From Acidimicrobiia bacterium (GTDB lineage: Bacteria; Actinomycetota; Acidimicrobiia; Spongiisociales; Spongiisociaceae): 64,000 nt of DNA. The position numbers and the translations under genes are program-made. The stretch lies in contig JAJEIM010000030.1 in NCBI GenBank assembly GCA_022827785.1, positions 1 to 64,000 of the forward strand, read 5' to 3'. The notes beneath the pieces were generated by a model. The model made no database searches. It was not told the DNA's origin and saw only the letters and a program-made list of their open reading frames with translations. Shown here piece by piece: positions 9,640 through 18,608 of the stretch. Each line of letters starts with the position of its first letter. Within the stretch, counting starts at the first letter, position 1.

Positions 9640-11193
9640 ATGTTCGACTGGCTCCTGACCTCCGGCACGGTCATCGACGGCACGGGCAGTCCGGGTGTCC
9701 GGGCCGATGTGGGCCTGGAGGGCGGGCGCATCGCGGCGGTGGGATCGCTGGCGGGTCGCGATGCCCGGCGAACCGTCGACGTGGCGGGCTCGGTCGTCTG
9801 CCCGGGATTCATCGACGTCCACTCCCACTCCGAATTCTCCCTGCTCAGGGGCGACGCCGACGAAGCCCGGCTGCGGCAGGGGATCACCACCGACCTGCTG
9901 GCACCCGACGGGTTCGCCTACACGCCCGCCTCGCCATCCCGCCTGGCCGACCTGCTCACCTATCTGGAGGTGTTCAACGGGCCACCCGACAAGAGCTGGG
10001 AGTGGTCCAGTCCCGACGAGTACCTGGCCCTGTTCGACGGTCGCGTGGCCATCAACGTTGCGCCCCAAGTGGGCTTCCTCGCCATCCGGGCCGAGGCGGT
10101 GGGATGGGATCCCCGTCCTGCCGACCCGTCGGAGATCGGGCACATGCAGGAACTGACCCGCCGGGGAATGGAGACGGGCGCCTCCGGGATCCAGGTGGGC
10201 CTCGATTACTTCCCTGCCGGGCATGCCGGCACGGACGAGCTCATCGCGGTGGCCCGGGTCGTGGCCGAGTACGGCGGGGTCTACTCGTCACACGTGCGGG
10301 GGATACGAGGCGACGTGGCCGCCGGGGTGGAGGAGGCCCTGGAGGTGGGCCGGAAGGCAGGGGTGGCGGTCCACATCTCCCACCTGTTCGGTTCGGACGA
10401 GTTGTACCAGGTACTGACCGACGCCAGGGACGGCGGAGTCGATGTCACCTTCGATGCCTACCCCTACATGGCGGCCAGCTCCCACCTGGCCTTCTGCCTG
10501 CCCGGGTGGTTCGACGACGGCCCTCCCGAACGCCTCATCTCGAAGCTGGGCGACCCGGCGGTCCGGGCGGCCGCCGCGCCGCATATCGAGGAGTTCTACC
10601 GCCGCTACGTGCCGGATCCCGGGAACGCATACTTCTCCGCCCTCCCGGCCGGTCCCTACCAACATCTACAGGGCCGCCCCCTTACCGAGGCGATCGGGCA
10701 GGCCGGCCCGACCCTGGCGGAGGCGGTCTGCACCCTGCTGGCCGAGTGCCGGATGCGGGTCCTGATGATCTACCGGTGGAACGACGAGGCCAAGCTCCGG
10801 CGGGCCATGACCCATCCGCTGGGGATGGTGGGATCCGATGGCCTCTTCCGGGGAACCCACCCCCACCCCAGAGGCTTCGGCGCCCATGCCCGGGTGCTCG
10901 CCGACCTGGTACGGGCTCGGGGATGGCTGGAGCTTTCCGATGCCATCCGGAGGATGACCTCCATGCCCGCCGACCGGTACGGGCTCGGCGACCGGGGCGT
11001 GATCCGCCCCGGCGCGGCGGCCGATGTCACCGTGTTCGACCCGGACCGCATCCAGGACCGCGCCACCTTCGACAACGGCCGGGCAACCGCCGAGGGTGTC
11101 GGCTATGTCTTCGTCAACGGCGAGGCCGCCATCGAATCGGGCCGGCTGTCCCACACCTCCGCCGGACGGGTCCTGAGGGTGTCCTCCCACTGA
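9640..11193 (+). CDS. N-acyl-D-amino-acid deacylase family amidohydrolase (D-aminoacylase)
   Basis: 517 aa metal-dependent amidohydrolase. The N-terminal beta-sandwich strand SGTVIDGTGSPG leads into the barrel with the metal-binding HSH of FIDVHSHSEF. Later come DAYPYMAASS and the C-terminal GDRGVIRPGAAADVTVFD typical of D-aminoacylases. It should release D-amino acids or related amines from N-acyl conjugates; the precise substrate is not set by sequence. The gene starts 5 nt after the aminopeptidase P stop, so the two are probably co-transcribed as a peptide and amide salvage pair. Confidence 0.85.
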   Translation: MFDWLLTSGTVIDGTGSPGVRADVGLEGGRIAAVGSLAGRDARRTVDVAGSVVCPGFIDVHSHSEFSLLRGDADEARLRQGITTDLLAPDGFAYTPASPSRLADLLTYLEVFNGPPDKSWEWSSPDEYLALFDGRVAINVAPQVGFLAIRAEAVGWDPRPADPSEIGHMQELTRRGMETGASGIQVGLDYFPAGHAGTDELIAVARVVAEYGGVYSSHVRGIRGDVAAGVEEALEVGRKAGVAVHISHLFGSDELYQVLTDARDGGVDVTFDAYPYMAASSHLAFCLPGWFDDGPPERLISKLGDPAVRAAAAPHIEEFYRRYVPDPGNAYFSALPAGPYQHLQGRPLTEAIGQAGPTLAEAVCTLLAECRMRVLMIYRWNDEAKLRRAMTHPLGMVGSDGLFRGTHPHPRGFGAHARVLADLVRARGWLELSDAIRRMTSMPADRYGLGDRGVIRPGAAADVTVFDPDRIQDRATFDNGRATAEGVGYVFVNGEAAIESGRLSHTSAGRVLRVSSH

Positions 11194-11267
11194 ACGGGCC
11201 GCCGCGCTCCCCGCCGGATGGTCCGGGTAGTGGCGGCGAGGTCGTTCGGTAAGCGGGTGGGCTCCTG

Positions 11268-11273
11268 TAGGAT
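11268..11273 (+). promoter_or_regulatory. -10 element (TAGGAT) for leaderless DUF6159 gene
   Basis: TAGGAT ends 6 nt before the ATG at 11280. The predicted transcription start would fall at the start codon. Confidence 0.5.
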
Positions 11274-11279
11274 GGGCGG

Positions 11280-12104
11280 ATGTCACGAATCACCAATTCC
11301 TTCGCCCTTGCCCGGTCCTCCTGGGAGGTACTCAAAGCCGACAAGGAACTGATCCTGCTGCCCATCATCTCCGGGATCGCCTCCGTGATCGTCGCCATCA
11401 CCTTCATCGTGCCGGTCTTCGTCGCGGGAGCGGGAGACGGGACCATGACCGGAACCAGCCTGCTAGCGCTGCTACCGATGTACTTCGTGCTGGCCTACAT
11501 CACGATCTTCTTCAATGCCGCCCTGGTCAGCGCCGCCAACGAGCGGCTCGAGGGCGGGGATCCGACCATCGGGAGCGCCATCCGGGGCGCCGCCCGCCGG
11601 GCGGGCAAGATCGTTCCCTGGGCGCTGCTGTCGGCCACCGTTTCGGTAGTCCTGCGGGCCATCGAGGAGCGGGTCGGGCTCATCGGCCGGATCATCATCG
11701 GCGCCGTGGGCCTGGCCTGGTCGGTCATTACCTTCCTGGTGCTGCCGATCATCGTGATCGAGGGATCGGGCGCCGCCGCCGCCCTCAAGAAGTCCGGGTC
11801 GCTGCTCCGCGGCACCTGGGGCGAGAACCTGGCCGCGCAGTTCGGGATGAGTCTGGTCGGGTTCCTCCTGATCCTGCCGGGAGGTGTGGTTATGTTCCTG
11901 GGCATCTCGGCCGGAGGCGCCATCGGGGCCGTGGGTTTGCTGATCGGGGTGATCTGGATAATCGTTGCGGGGGCATCGGTGGCTGCCTTGAGCGCGATCT
12001 ACCAGACCGCCCTCTACCACTTCGCGGTGGCCGGAAGTGTCCCGTCCGGATACTTCGACCAGAACGCTCTGCAGATGGCCTTCCGGACCAAGCGCCGGCG
12101 TTAG
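11280..12104 (+). CDS. DUF6159 family membrane protein
   Basis: 274 aa, multi-pass membrane protein of unknown role. The N-terminal FALARSSWEVLKADKELI segment followed by a long hydrophobic hairpin is the pattern of DUF6159. I count about five or six membrane segments, with a Gly/Ile/Val-rich C-terminal half. It has no enzyme motif. The start is leaderless. It ends tail to tail with the DUF2277 gene, the two stop codons overlapping by 4 nt. Confidence 0.75.
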   Translation: MSRITNSFALARSSWEVLKADKELILLPIISGIASVIVAITFIVPVFVAGAGDGTMTGTSLLALLPMYFVLAYITIFFNAALVSAANERLEGGDPTIGSAIRGAARRAGKIVPWALLSATVSVVLRAIEERVGLIGRIIIGAVGLAWSVITFLVLPIIVIEGSGAAAALKKSGSLLRGTWGENLAAQFGMSLVGFLLILPGGVVMFLGISAGGAIGAVGLLIGVIWIIVAGASVAALSAIYQTALYHFAVAGSVPSGYFDQNALQMAFRTKRRR

Positions 12105-12367
12105 CGGTCGCGGGCGGCCGCCCGGGCGCGGGCCTTGGCGGCTTCCACCTCCCGGTCCTTGGGCGGCGCTCGGGTCACCAGCGCGTCGACCAGCGTCCGG
12201 GTTTCATGGGCAATGGCCTCCACGGCTCGTTCGAACGCCTCCTGGTTGGCGCGGGACGGTCGGGTCGAGCCGGAGATCTTGCGCACGTACTGCAGGGCGG
12301 CGGCACCGACCTCCCCGTCCGTGGCGGGCGGGTCGAAGTTGTGAAGTGTTCTGATGCTACGACACAC
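12101..12367 (-). CDS. DUF2277 family small protein
   Basis: 88 aa soluble protein starting with GTG. It begins MCRSIRTLHNFDPPAT and continues with AALQYVRKISGSTRPS, which is the DUF2277 signature. The C-terminus is a basic Ala/Arg helix. The role is unknown; the conserved cysteine near the start and the basic tail suggest nucleic-acid or metal binding, but that is speculation. TACCCT (12376-12381) ends 8 nt before the GTG, indicating its own leaderless transcript. Confidence 0.85.
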   Translation of the reverse strand: MCRSIRTLHNFDPPATDGEVGAAALQYVRKISGSTRPSRANQEAFERAVEAIAHETRTLVDALVTRAPPKDREVEAAKARARAAARDR

Positions 12368-12375
12368 AGCGTGTC

Positions 12376-12381
12376 AGGGTA
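12376..12381 (-). promoter_or_regulatory. -10 element (TACCCT) for leaderless DUF2277 gene
   Basis: TACCCT on the minus strand ends 8 nt before the GTG at 12367; no ribosome site is present. Confidence 0.4.
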
Positions 12382-12399
12382 CCGCCCGCCTCGGGGTGA

Positions 12400-14085
12400 T
12401 TAGCCGTCGTAGGGGATGATCTCGACACCGTCCTGTCCGGAGACGATCAGCAGGTGGGGGTCCGGGCGGTCATCGAGAATCTCCATCACGTCCTCCAACG
12501 CCAGCGGACGCCCGTGCCGGTCCGAGCGTTCCAGGTACCGGACCCGCACGGTGGTCTGTTCACCGAGTGCGTCGGCCATATCTCGGCTATCCCGCGCCAC
12601 CAGGGTCACCGACCTCACCACCTCGGGAGAAGCTTCGCGACGGGTCTCGGGATCCGGCATCTCTGCCAGGTCGGTCCGGCGCACTGTACGGTGGTAGGCG
12701 GCGGTAAGCCCTACGGTGGATACGAGCGCCAGCGGCCACCGGATGGCAAGCACCGTCCCTGCACCGATTCCTGGTCCGAGGATCTGCTCCAAGGCGTTGT
12801 AGACGAGCGCCAGCAGGTTCACCAGCGCCACCACTCCCCCCACCCCGAACAGGGAGATCAGGTAGATCCTCCTCGTGGGAGAGGCAACCTCGGGGGACGG
12901 GTGGGCGCTGCGGATCCGCTGGATCCTCGTCCAGTGGCGCCACCAGAGCGGCGCCCCCACCGCAAGGACGGTGACGGCGGCTACCAGTTCGGAACGATCG
13001 GATGGGTAGAGAACCGTGGCGGGCGTCAGGGCTTGAACTGCGGCGGCGATCACGGCCGCCGCCCCGCCGACCGTGGCGACCAGACCCACCCCGGCCACCG
13101 TGTAGTCATGGGCCCGGTCCACCTCGGTGCGCCCTTCCGAGGCCTCCGAACGCATGACCGCGTGGTGGTACCTCCACACCGCCCCACCCACGAGGATGAG
13201 AGCGAGGGTCACCGGCAGCTCGCGGAAGTGGGGCCCGGCGGGTCCGATCGGGTTCCCGAACCACCAGTCGAGGGTCAGGTAGGCGAGGTTCCAGACCCCG
13301 GCGAGGGCGGTGAAGAGCCCGCCCACCACCCCGGCCAGCAGCACGTAGGCCCGCCAGAGGGTGGTGCGTTCGCCGTGCTGCCCCAGCATCCCCCAGTAGC
13401 GCAGCCAGATGGCGCCCCCCACGACCAACTCGATCAGGGGTTGCTGGAACGCCCGAGGGTCGCGGACCAGCATCACCGCGCCCACCGCGGCGTCATACGC
13501 CCGCTCGAAGACCCATGTCAGAGCGAGGATCCCGAACACGGCGGAAGCGACCAACCCGATCAGCGACCCGGCCAGGACACCGTGCTCGAGGCGGCCCGCC
13601 CGTCCCATCCGATGGTGAACCGCCCAGACCCCACCCCATACCAGGGCCACGGAGGCGGGGGCGATGTCGAAGCGGCCCTCCAGGAGGCTCCCGGCCCAGA
13701 TCGACAGGCCGGTGGCGGCGGTCACCAGGCTGATCAGCTCGGCCAGGACCAGGTAGCCACCTCCCGAGAACCCGGACTCTCCGCCGGCGCGGCGGCGTTC
13801 CCGGCGCACCACCAGGAGCAGGGCCGGAACGCCCACGATCACGCACGAGAGCATGAAGGCCAGGTAGCCAGGGCCTGCCGCCACGTCAGGGTCGGCCACC
13901 GCCAGCAGCCCGGTCACGCCGGTCGCCGCCAGGATCACCAGGGCAAGCAGCATCCCCTGCTGGAAGAAGCGCCGGAGGGTGCCGCCGATGTCGCGGCCCG
14001 ACCGGCGGGCCAGCAATACGATCAACCCGACGAAGGCGCCGCCGAGCAGCAGGATCGGGATCAGGATGGCGAGAACGACCTCCAC
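12400..14085 (-). CDS. DUF5671 domain membrane protein
   Basis: 561 aa, starting GTG at 14085, 2 nt after the stop of the upstream gene. More than ten hydrophobic segments run along residues 1-460, with repeated W-R-x-H/W clusters at segment ends (for example WGVWAVHHRMGR, VWRYHHAVMRSE and LWWRHWTRIQ), the pattern of DUF5671 proteins. The last 90 residues are soluble. No transport or catalytic motif was found. The WRxH clusters recur four times with similar spacing, which suggests internal duplication of a two- to four-helix unit. Confidence 0.7.
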   Translation of the reverse strand: MEVVLAILIPILLLGGAFVGLIVLLARRSGRDIGGTLRRFFQQGMLLALVILAATGVTGLLAVADPDVAAGPGYLAFMLSCVIVGVPALLLVVRRERRRAGGESGFSGGGYLVLAELISLVTAATGLSIWAGSLLEGRFDIAPASVALVWGGVWAVHHRMGRAGRLEHGVLAGSLIGLVASAVFGILALTWVFERAYDAAVGAVMLVRDPRAFQQPLIELVVGGAIWLRYWGMLGQHGERTTLWRAYVLLAGVVGGLFTALAGVWNLAYLTLDWWFGNPIGPAGPHFRELPVTLALILVGGAVWRYHHAVMRSEASEGRTEVDRAHDYTVAGVGLVATVGGAAAVIAAAVQALTPATVLYPSDRSELVAAVTVLAVGAPLWWRHWTRIQRIRSAHPSPEVASPTRRIYLISLFGVGGVVALVNLLALVYNALEQILGPGIGAGTVLAIRWPLALVSTVGLTAAYHRTVRRTDLAEMPDPETRREASPEVVRSVTLVARDSRDMADALGEQTTVRVRYLERSDRHGRPLALEDVMEILDDRPDPHLLIVSGQDGVEIIPYDG

Positions 14086-14087
14086 GG

Positions 14088-14594
14088 TCAGACCTCCGGC
14101 TCAGACAGGACCGCGTCCGCCGAGCACTCGAACCACGGCCACTCCTGGTGCGTGACGCGCCAACCGCCGGCTTCCGGGATCAACCGGAACTCGTAGGTGT
14201 CGGAGCGGTGGCCACCGAAGACCCCCGGGTCGGATCGGGTGACCGACACTGTCACCCACGCCTCTCCCGGGCCGAGGGCCGTGTCGAGCCATTCGATCCG
14301 GAATGCCTGGTCGGCCAGGTAACGGGGGAAGCGGGTACCGCAGCCTTCCAACTCGTCCGCCAGGTATGACCTGGCCTTCGGCCGGTCGCCGGCGATCACC
14401 GCCCGTAGGTAGTCCTGAACCACCCCCTCCGGCGTACCCGGGTCGAGCTCGGCGTCCCCCACGAACGAGAAGGCCGCGGCCAGCACCACGAGTGCGGCCA
14501 GTGCCCCTCCGGACCAGAGCAGGAGTCGGCGTTCGGAGGGTGGAGCCCTTCCACCCGGATCACTTTCCGGGTGGCCTCGGGCGGGATCGCTCAT
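14088..14594 (-). CDS. Single-pass membrane-anchored protein with a small extracytoplasmic domain
   Basis: 168 aa. A Pro/Gly/Asp-rich cytoplasmic start of about 25 residues is followed by one membrane segment (LLLWSGGALAALVVLAAAF) and an outside domain that starts with PEGVVQDYLRAVIAGDRPKA. That opening is the usual start of NTF2-like or DUF4878-type accessory domains. The gene is 2 nt upstream of the DUF5671 gene, so they are co-transcribed. TAGGCT (14601-14606) ends 6 nt before the ATG. Function unknown. Confidence 0.65.
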   Translation of the reverse strand: MSDPARGHPESDPGGRAPPSERRLLLWSGGALAALVVLAAAFSFVGDAELDPGTPEGVVQDYLRAVIAGDRPKARSYLADELEGCGTRFPRYLADQAFRIEWLDTALGPGEAWVTVSVTRSDPGVFGGHRSDTYEFRLIPEAGGWRVTHQEWPWFECSADAVLSEPEV

Positions 14595-14600
14595 GGCGCC

Positions 14601-14650
14601 AGCCTACCCATCGACCGCCTGCCTTTCGGGTTCCGGAACGGCGGTATCGT
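14601..14650. promoter_or_regulatory. Back-to-back -10 elements between two leaderless genes
   Basis: On the minus strand TAGGCT (14601-14606) ends 6 nt before the ATG at 14594. On the plus strand TATCGT (14645-14650) ends 7 nt before the ATG at 14658. Only 63 nt separate the two start codons. Confidence 0.5.
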
Positions 14651-14657
14651 GGGAACC

Positions 14658-15158
14658 ATGAGCACCACATATGACAGCATCCTGCGCCTCAGAGCCATCC
14701 GCAAGTACGCCGACAGTCCCGTCGAGCCCGAGGATCTCCGGCGGGTCCTCGAAGCAGCTCGCTGGACCGGAAGCGCCAAGAACCGCCAGGACTGGTCGAT
14801 CATCGTCGTGGAAGATCCCGAGCAGATGGACCGCCTGGCGGGTTGCGCCCCTTTCGGCGGCCCCCTGTCGGCGGCGCCGGTGGCGCTGGCCCTCGTGCAG
14901 GAGGGCAGCACCTACGGGTTCGACATCGGCCGGATGGCCCAGAACATCATGCTGGCGGCGGCCGCTCTCGGCCTGGTGTCCTGCCCGATCACCCTTCACA
15001 ACCAGGAGAAGGCCGTGGACGTGCTGGAGATACCGGAGGGCCGGCGTTGCCGGTATGCCATCGCCCTGGGGTATCCCTCTCCGTCTTCCCGCCCGGCCAA
15101 GGCCGGAGGCCGCAAGCCGCTCGAGGAGATCATCCACCGCAACTCCTACGGCCGCTAG
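14658..15158 (+). CDS. Nitroreductase family flavoprotein
   Basis: 166 aa FMN-dependent oxidoreductase of the nitroreductase fold. The start STTYDSILRLRAIRKYADSPV carries the usual RxIRxY FMN-phosphate contact, followed by ARWTGSAKNRQDW and the MAQNIMLAAAALGL helix. It is shorter than classic NfsB (about 217 aa), lacking part of the middle helices, like other short actinobacterial members. Substrate unknown. The ATG at 14658 is preferred to an upstream frame because of the TATCGT 7 nt before it. Confidence 0.85.
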   Translation: MSTTYDSILRLRAIRKYADSPVEPEDLRRVLEAARWTGSAKNRQDWSIIVVEDPEQMDRLAGCAPFGGPLSAAPVALALVQEGSTYGFDIGRMAQNIMLAAAALGLVSCPITLHNQEKAVDVLEIPEGRRCRYAIALGYPSPSSRPAKAGGRKPLEEIIHRNSYGR

Positions 15159-15539
15159 CGACCAGTGCCCATGTCTAGCGTCATGAGCGCCTGAAAGACC
15201 GCGAAAATCGCCCTCCGGCAACCCGGCGCACCGCGCCGGGCCCTCCCCCGCCACCACCTGTCCTTGGCTGGGAGCGTGTTCGGCCATGCCCGGGCTGCTG
15301 CCGGGTATCGGCGGTTCGCTCCCTTGAAGCCCTGTATGTCCCCTGCGGGCCGGGCGCTCCGATCGGCGAGGCGTTTGCGTCCGGTATAGGTGCTTGACGA
15401 TAGGCAACGTATAGCGGGGGTGTGACATATTCCAACCTCCCGACCGGTCCGTGAGCCGATCAATGGTCTCACGTTGGGAAGGAACCGTTACGAAGGGGAG
15501 CGTGCCTTCGGGCTTCCCGGCCAGGTGTAACCTCGGTCG
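15159..15539. other. 381-nt gap with nested stem-loops, no supported gene
   Basis: The gap between the nitroreductase and the M20 gene has a perfect 8-bp stem with a 3-nt loop (15222-15229 with 15233-15240). It also has a 7-bp closing stem (15270-15276 with 15317-15323) that encloses a CCCGG/CCGGG stem (15289-15293 with 15301-15305). The structure is readable on either strand. Short open frames on the minus strand look random in composition. The region could be a terminator, a cis-regulatory leader or a small RNA. Confidence 0.4.
15528..15533 (+). promoter_or_regulatory. -10 element (TAACCT) for leaderless M20 gene
   Basis: TAACCT ends 6 nt before the GTG at 15540; no ribosome site precedes the start. 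Confidence 0.45.
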
Positions 15540-16748
15540 GTGCGTTCTCTACTCCCGGAGGCCAGGGCCCTCCTTTCCCGAACGGTGGACCTCCGCCGCC
15601 GGCTCCATCGAAACCCCGAGCGAGGCAACCACCTTCCCGCTACCCGCTCCCTGGTGCTGGGCGAGCTGGAATCGCTGCCGCTCCACATCACCGAGCACGA
15701 GACGACCAGCGGGCTGGCGGCGGTGCTCCGGGGCGCCCGGTCCGGCCCGACTGTCCTGCTCAGGGGCGACATGGACGCCCTCCCCGTTGCGGAGGACACC
15801 GGCCTGCCCTTCGCCAGCGAGCGCGCCGGATTCATGCACGCCTGCGGACACGACATGCACACCGCCATGCTGGCGGGAGCAGCCCGCCTCCTGGCTGCCC
15901 GGCGTGACGAGTTGGCCGGCACGGTGCTGTTCATGTTCCAGCCGGGAGAGGAAGGCTTCTTCGGCGCCCGGCTCATGCTCGAAGAGGGCCTGCTTGACAC
16001 CGCCGGCGAGCGTCCCACCGGCGCCTTCGCCCTGCACGTGTCCAACCTCTACCCGTCCGGCACCGTCTGGTTCCGGGCCGGGCCGCAGATGGCCGCCACC
16101 GACGAGGTGGCCATCACCATCGGGGGCAAAGGGGGCCACGCCTCCACTCCCCACCTGGCCTCCGACCCCATACCGGTGGCGGCCGAGATCATCCTGGCGG
16201 TCGAGACGGCCGTGACCCGCCGCGTCAACGTCTTCGAACCGGGCGTGATCACCTTCGCCAGGATCGACGCCGGCACCACCCACAACGTGATCCCCGAGAC
16301 GGCCCGGCTGCTCGGCACCGTCCGGGCTCTCTCCGGGACCACCCGCACCGAGCTCCACTCCATCCTTCACAGGGTGGCCGCCAACGTCGCGGCCGCCCAT
16401 GGCGTGGAGGCGGAGGTCGAGTTCGGCGTCGGCTACCCCGTTACGGTCAACGATCCCGGCTACACCGCCTTCGTCCGCTCTGTCGCGCACCAAGCCCTCG
16501 GAGAGGACCGCGTCCGCGAGACTCCGTGGCCGTCCATGGGAGGCGAGGACTTCTCGTTCGTGCTCGACGAAGTGCCGGGAACGATGGCCTACCTGGGCAC
16601 CTGCCCGCCCGGGAAGGAGCCCGGCAAGGTTCCCAACAACCACTCCAACCGGGTCGTCTTCGACGAGGACGCCATGGCCACGGGGATGGCCATGCACGCG
16701 GCGGTGGCCATGGCGCACGGCAGGGGTGACCTCGCCTTTAGGAACTAG
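15540..16748 (+). CDS. M20 family N-acyl amino acid amidohydrolase (hippurate hydrolase type)
   Basis: 402 aa, GTG start. Two-zinc amidohydrolase of the M20D group. Visible elements are RRRLHRNPE at the start, RGDMDALPV, GFMHACGHDMHTAML with the metal ligands and the catalytic cysteine-containing segment, FQPGEEGFFGA with the catalytic Glu, and GGEDFSFVLDEVPG near the end. The dimerisation lid lies at about 175-290. It should remove acyl groups from N-acyl amino acids or related amides. The ABC exporter begins 3 nt after its stop, so it is likely the first gene of that operon. Confidence 0.88.
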   Translation: MRSLLPEARALLSRTVDLRRRLHRNPERGNHLPATRSLVLGELESLPLHITEHETTSGLAAVLRGARSGPTVLLRGDMDALPVAEDTGLPFASERAGFMHACGHDMHTAMLAGAARLLAARRDELAGTVLFMFQPGEEGFFGARLMLEEGLLDTAGERPTGAFALHVSNLYPSGTVWFRAGPQMAATDEVAITIGGKGGHASTPHLASDPIPVAAEIILAVETAVTRRVNVFEPGVITFARIDAGTTHNVIPETARLLGTVRALSGTTRTELHSILHRVAANVAAAHGVEAEVEFGVGYPVTVNDPGYTAFVRSVAHQALGEDRVRETPWPSMGGEDFSFVLDEVPGTMAYLGTCPPGKEPGKVPNNHSNRVVFDEDAMATGMAMHAAVAMAHGRGDLAFRN

Positions 16749-16751
16749 TAA

Positions 16752-18608
16752 ATGACCGCAGAAACCGTCATCGAGGCAGCCCGCCAGCCCGAACGCAAGA
16801 TCCTCGGCCACGGCTACCGGCTGATAGTCGAACAGGTCCGCCGGGCGCCACGGGAGTTCGCCATCGGGTTCGGATTCACCGCAGTCCATTCGGTTGGCAC
16901 GATCGCCTTCTCGTACGCGGTAGGTTGGGCCACAGACACCGTCCTGATTCCGGCCACCCGGCGTGGCGACGTGACCACCGCCTCCCTCGTGGCGATGACC
17001 CTGGCACTGCTAACGCTGGGAGCAGTAAAGGGCGTCGGACTGGCCGTCCGCAGGTACGCCGCCTACCTGGCCATGTACCGGCTGGAGCAACGCGACCGGG
17101 TAGACGTCACCAACCGTTACCTGGACCTTCCCATCGAATGGCACCGGCGCCATCCCACCGGCCAACTCCTCTCCAACGTGGGCTCCGACACAGAGGCTGC
17201 CGCCCAGATCGCGGCGCCCCTTCCGATGGCCTTCGGGGTGATGCTCATGCTGGCGACCACCGCGGTCCTCCTGCTCCTCACCGACCCGTTTCTCGCCGTG
17301 GTCGGCTTCCTGATCGGGCCGGCCATCATGATCAACAACGTCTTCTACCAGCGGAGGATGCGGGTCGCCGCTGCGGCGGCTCAGCGCACCCGGGCGGAGG
17401 TCGCCGAGGCGGCCCATGAATCGTTCGACGCCGCCCTGGTGGTGAAGACTCTGGGCCGGGAGGAAACCGAGACCAGCCGCTTTGGTGGCTTATCGAACCG
17501 GCTGCGTTACGACATGGTGCAGATGGGCCGGATCCGGGCTGTCTTCGATCCCATCATGGAGGCGCTCCCCACCATCGGCGTGCTGGCGGTCGCCGCCGTC
17601 GGGGCGTGGCGGGTCGATCAGGGGCTGATGACCGCCGGCACTCTGGTCACCTTCGCCTACCTCTTCCGTCTGATCGCGATGCCGATGCGGATCTTCTCCT
17701 GGCTGCTTGGCCTGTTACCCGCCGCGGTGGTCGGGAAGCAGCGGATCAACGCGGTCCTCAACGATCCCGACACCTTCGTCTACGGCCGCCACGCCGGTTC
17801 GAGCAGCGGCGGCGCCACCGCCAGGGCGCAGGAAGTCTCGTACCTGCACCCGGAGACCGGGTTGAGCGATCTGGGTGACGAACCGATCGATGCGGTCTCC
17901 CCGGACCTTCCCGCGCCCGAGAACGGGGACCGGCGGGGGGTGGAGGACATCTCCTTCGTCACACCGGCCGGCCAGACCGTCGCCCTGGTCGGCCCCACCG
18001 GCTCGGGAAAGTCGACCATCGCCCAACTACTGGTACGTCTGTTCGACCCGGACTCGGGCACCATCCGGCTGGACGGCGCAGCCCTCCCTGATCTGTCTCG
18101 GCGGGCTATGGCCGGTGGTGCTGCCCTGGTGTTCCAGGACGCGTTCCTCTTCGATACGAGCGTGAGGGACAACATCAGCCTGGGCGCTGACTTCAGCGAG
18201 GACGAGATCGAATCGGCCGCCCGCCTCGCCCAGGCGCACGAGTTCATCCTCGATCTCCCCGAGGGTTACGACACCGGGGTCGGCGAGCGCGGAGCTGCCC
18301 TGTCGGGCGGCCAGCGGCAACGGGTAGCCCTCGCCAGGGCGCTGGTCCGCCACCCGCGCCTTCTGGTGCTCGACGATGCCACCTCCGCGGTCGACCCGGC
18401 GGTCGAGGCCGCCATCCTGGCCGGCCTATGGAGGATCGACACCACGGTGGTGATCGTCGCCTACCGCCGCACCTCGATCCTCCTGGCGGACGAGGTGATC
18501 TACATCGAGGCCGGCCGGGTGGTCGATCGGGGATCCCACATCGACCTCTACGACCGCCTACCGACCTATGCGGCTCTCATCGACGCCTACGACGTGGGGC
18601 CAACATGA
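16752..18608 (+). CDS. ABC exporter half-transporter, degenerate ATP-site subunit
   Basis: 618 aa: six membrane segments (about 35-330), then a nucleotide-binding domain. Walker A GPTGSGKST is at about 414 and the signature LSGGQRQR is intact. The residue after Walker B is Asp (LVLDDATS) instead of the catalytic Glu, and the H-loop His is replaced by Tyr (IVAYRRTS). The partner gene overlaps by ATGA and has a normal Glu and His. This is the pattern of heterodimeric exporters such as TM287/288, where only one composite site hydrolyses ATP. An 80-residue charged linker separates the membrane and ATPase parts. Cargo unknown. Confidence 0.9.
   Translation: MTAETVIEAARQPERKILGHGYRLIVEQVRRAPREFAIGFGFTAVHSVGTIAFSYAVGWATDTVLIPATRRGDVTTASLVAMTLALLTLGAVKGVGLAVRRYAAYLAMYRLEQRDRVDVTNRYLDLPIEWHRRHPTGQLLSNVGSDTEAAAQIAAPLPMAFGVMLMLATTAVLLLLTDPFLAVVGFLIGPAIMINNVFYQRRMRVAAAAAQRTRAEVAEAAHESFDAALVVKTLGREETETSRFGGLSNRLRYDMVQMGRIRAVFDPIMEALPTIGVLAVAAVGAWRVDQGLMTAGTLVTFAYLFRLIAMPMRIFSWLLGLLPAAVVGKQRINAVLNDPDTFVYGRHAGSSSGGATARAQEVSYLHPETGLSDLGDEPIDAVSPDLPAPENGDRRGVEDISFVTPAGQTVALVGPTGSGKSTIAQLLVRLFDPDSGTIRLDGAALPDLSRRAMAGGAALVFQDAFLFDTSVRDNISLGADFSEDEIESAARLAQAHEFILDLPEGYDTGVGERGAALSGGQRQRVALARALVRHPRLLVLDDATSAVDPAVEAAILAGLWRIDTTVVIVAYRRTSILLADEVIYIEAGRVVDRGSHIDLYDRLPTYAALIDAYDVGPT

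Noticed and set aside
12454-14196. Long open frame opposite the DUF5671 gene
   Set aside because: Composition is Gly/Arg/His/Pro-rich without any domain; it is a mirror of a GC-rich coding strand. The same holds for long frames opposite argG, aminopeptidase P, the M20 gene and MenF-MenD.
15181-15260. SAM-IV-like riboswitch before the M20 gene
   Set aside because: GTCATGAG and CCGGCAACC are present, but the P3 hairpin and the downstream GGTGC-type strand that close the core could not be found, and the downstream gene has no clear methionine link.
15181-15435. 84-codon minus-strand frame in the structured gap
   Set aside because: Gly/Arg/Thr-rich, no ribosome site and no start signal; better explained by stem-loop DNA.
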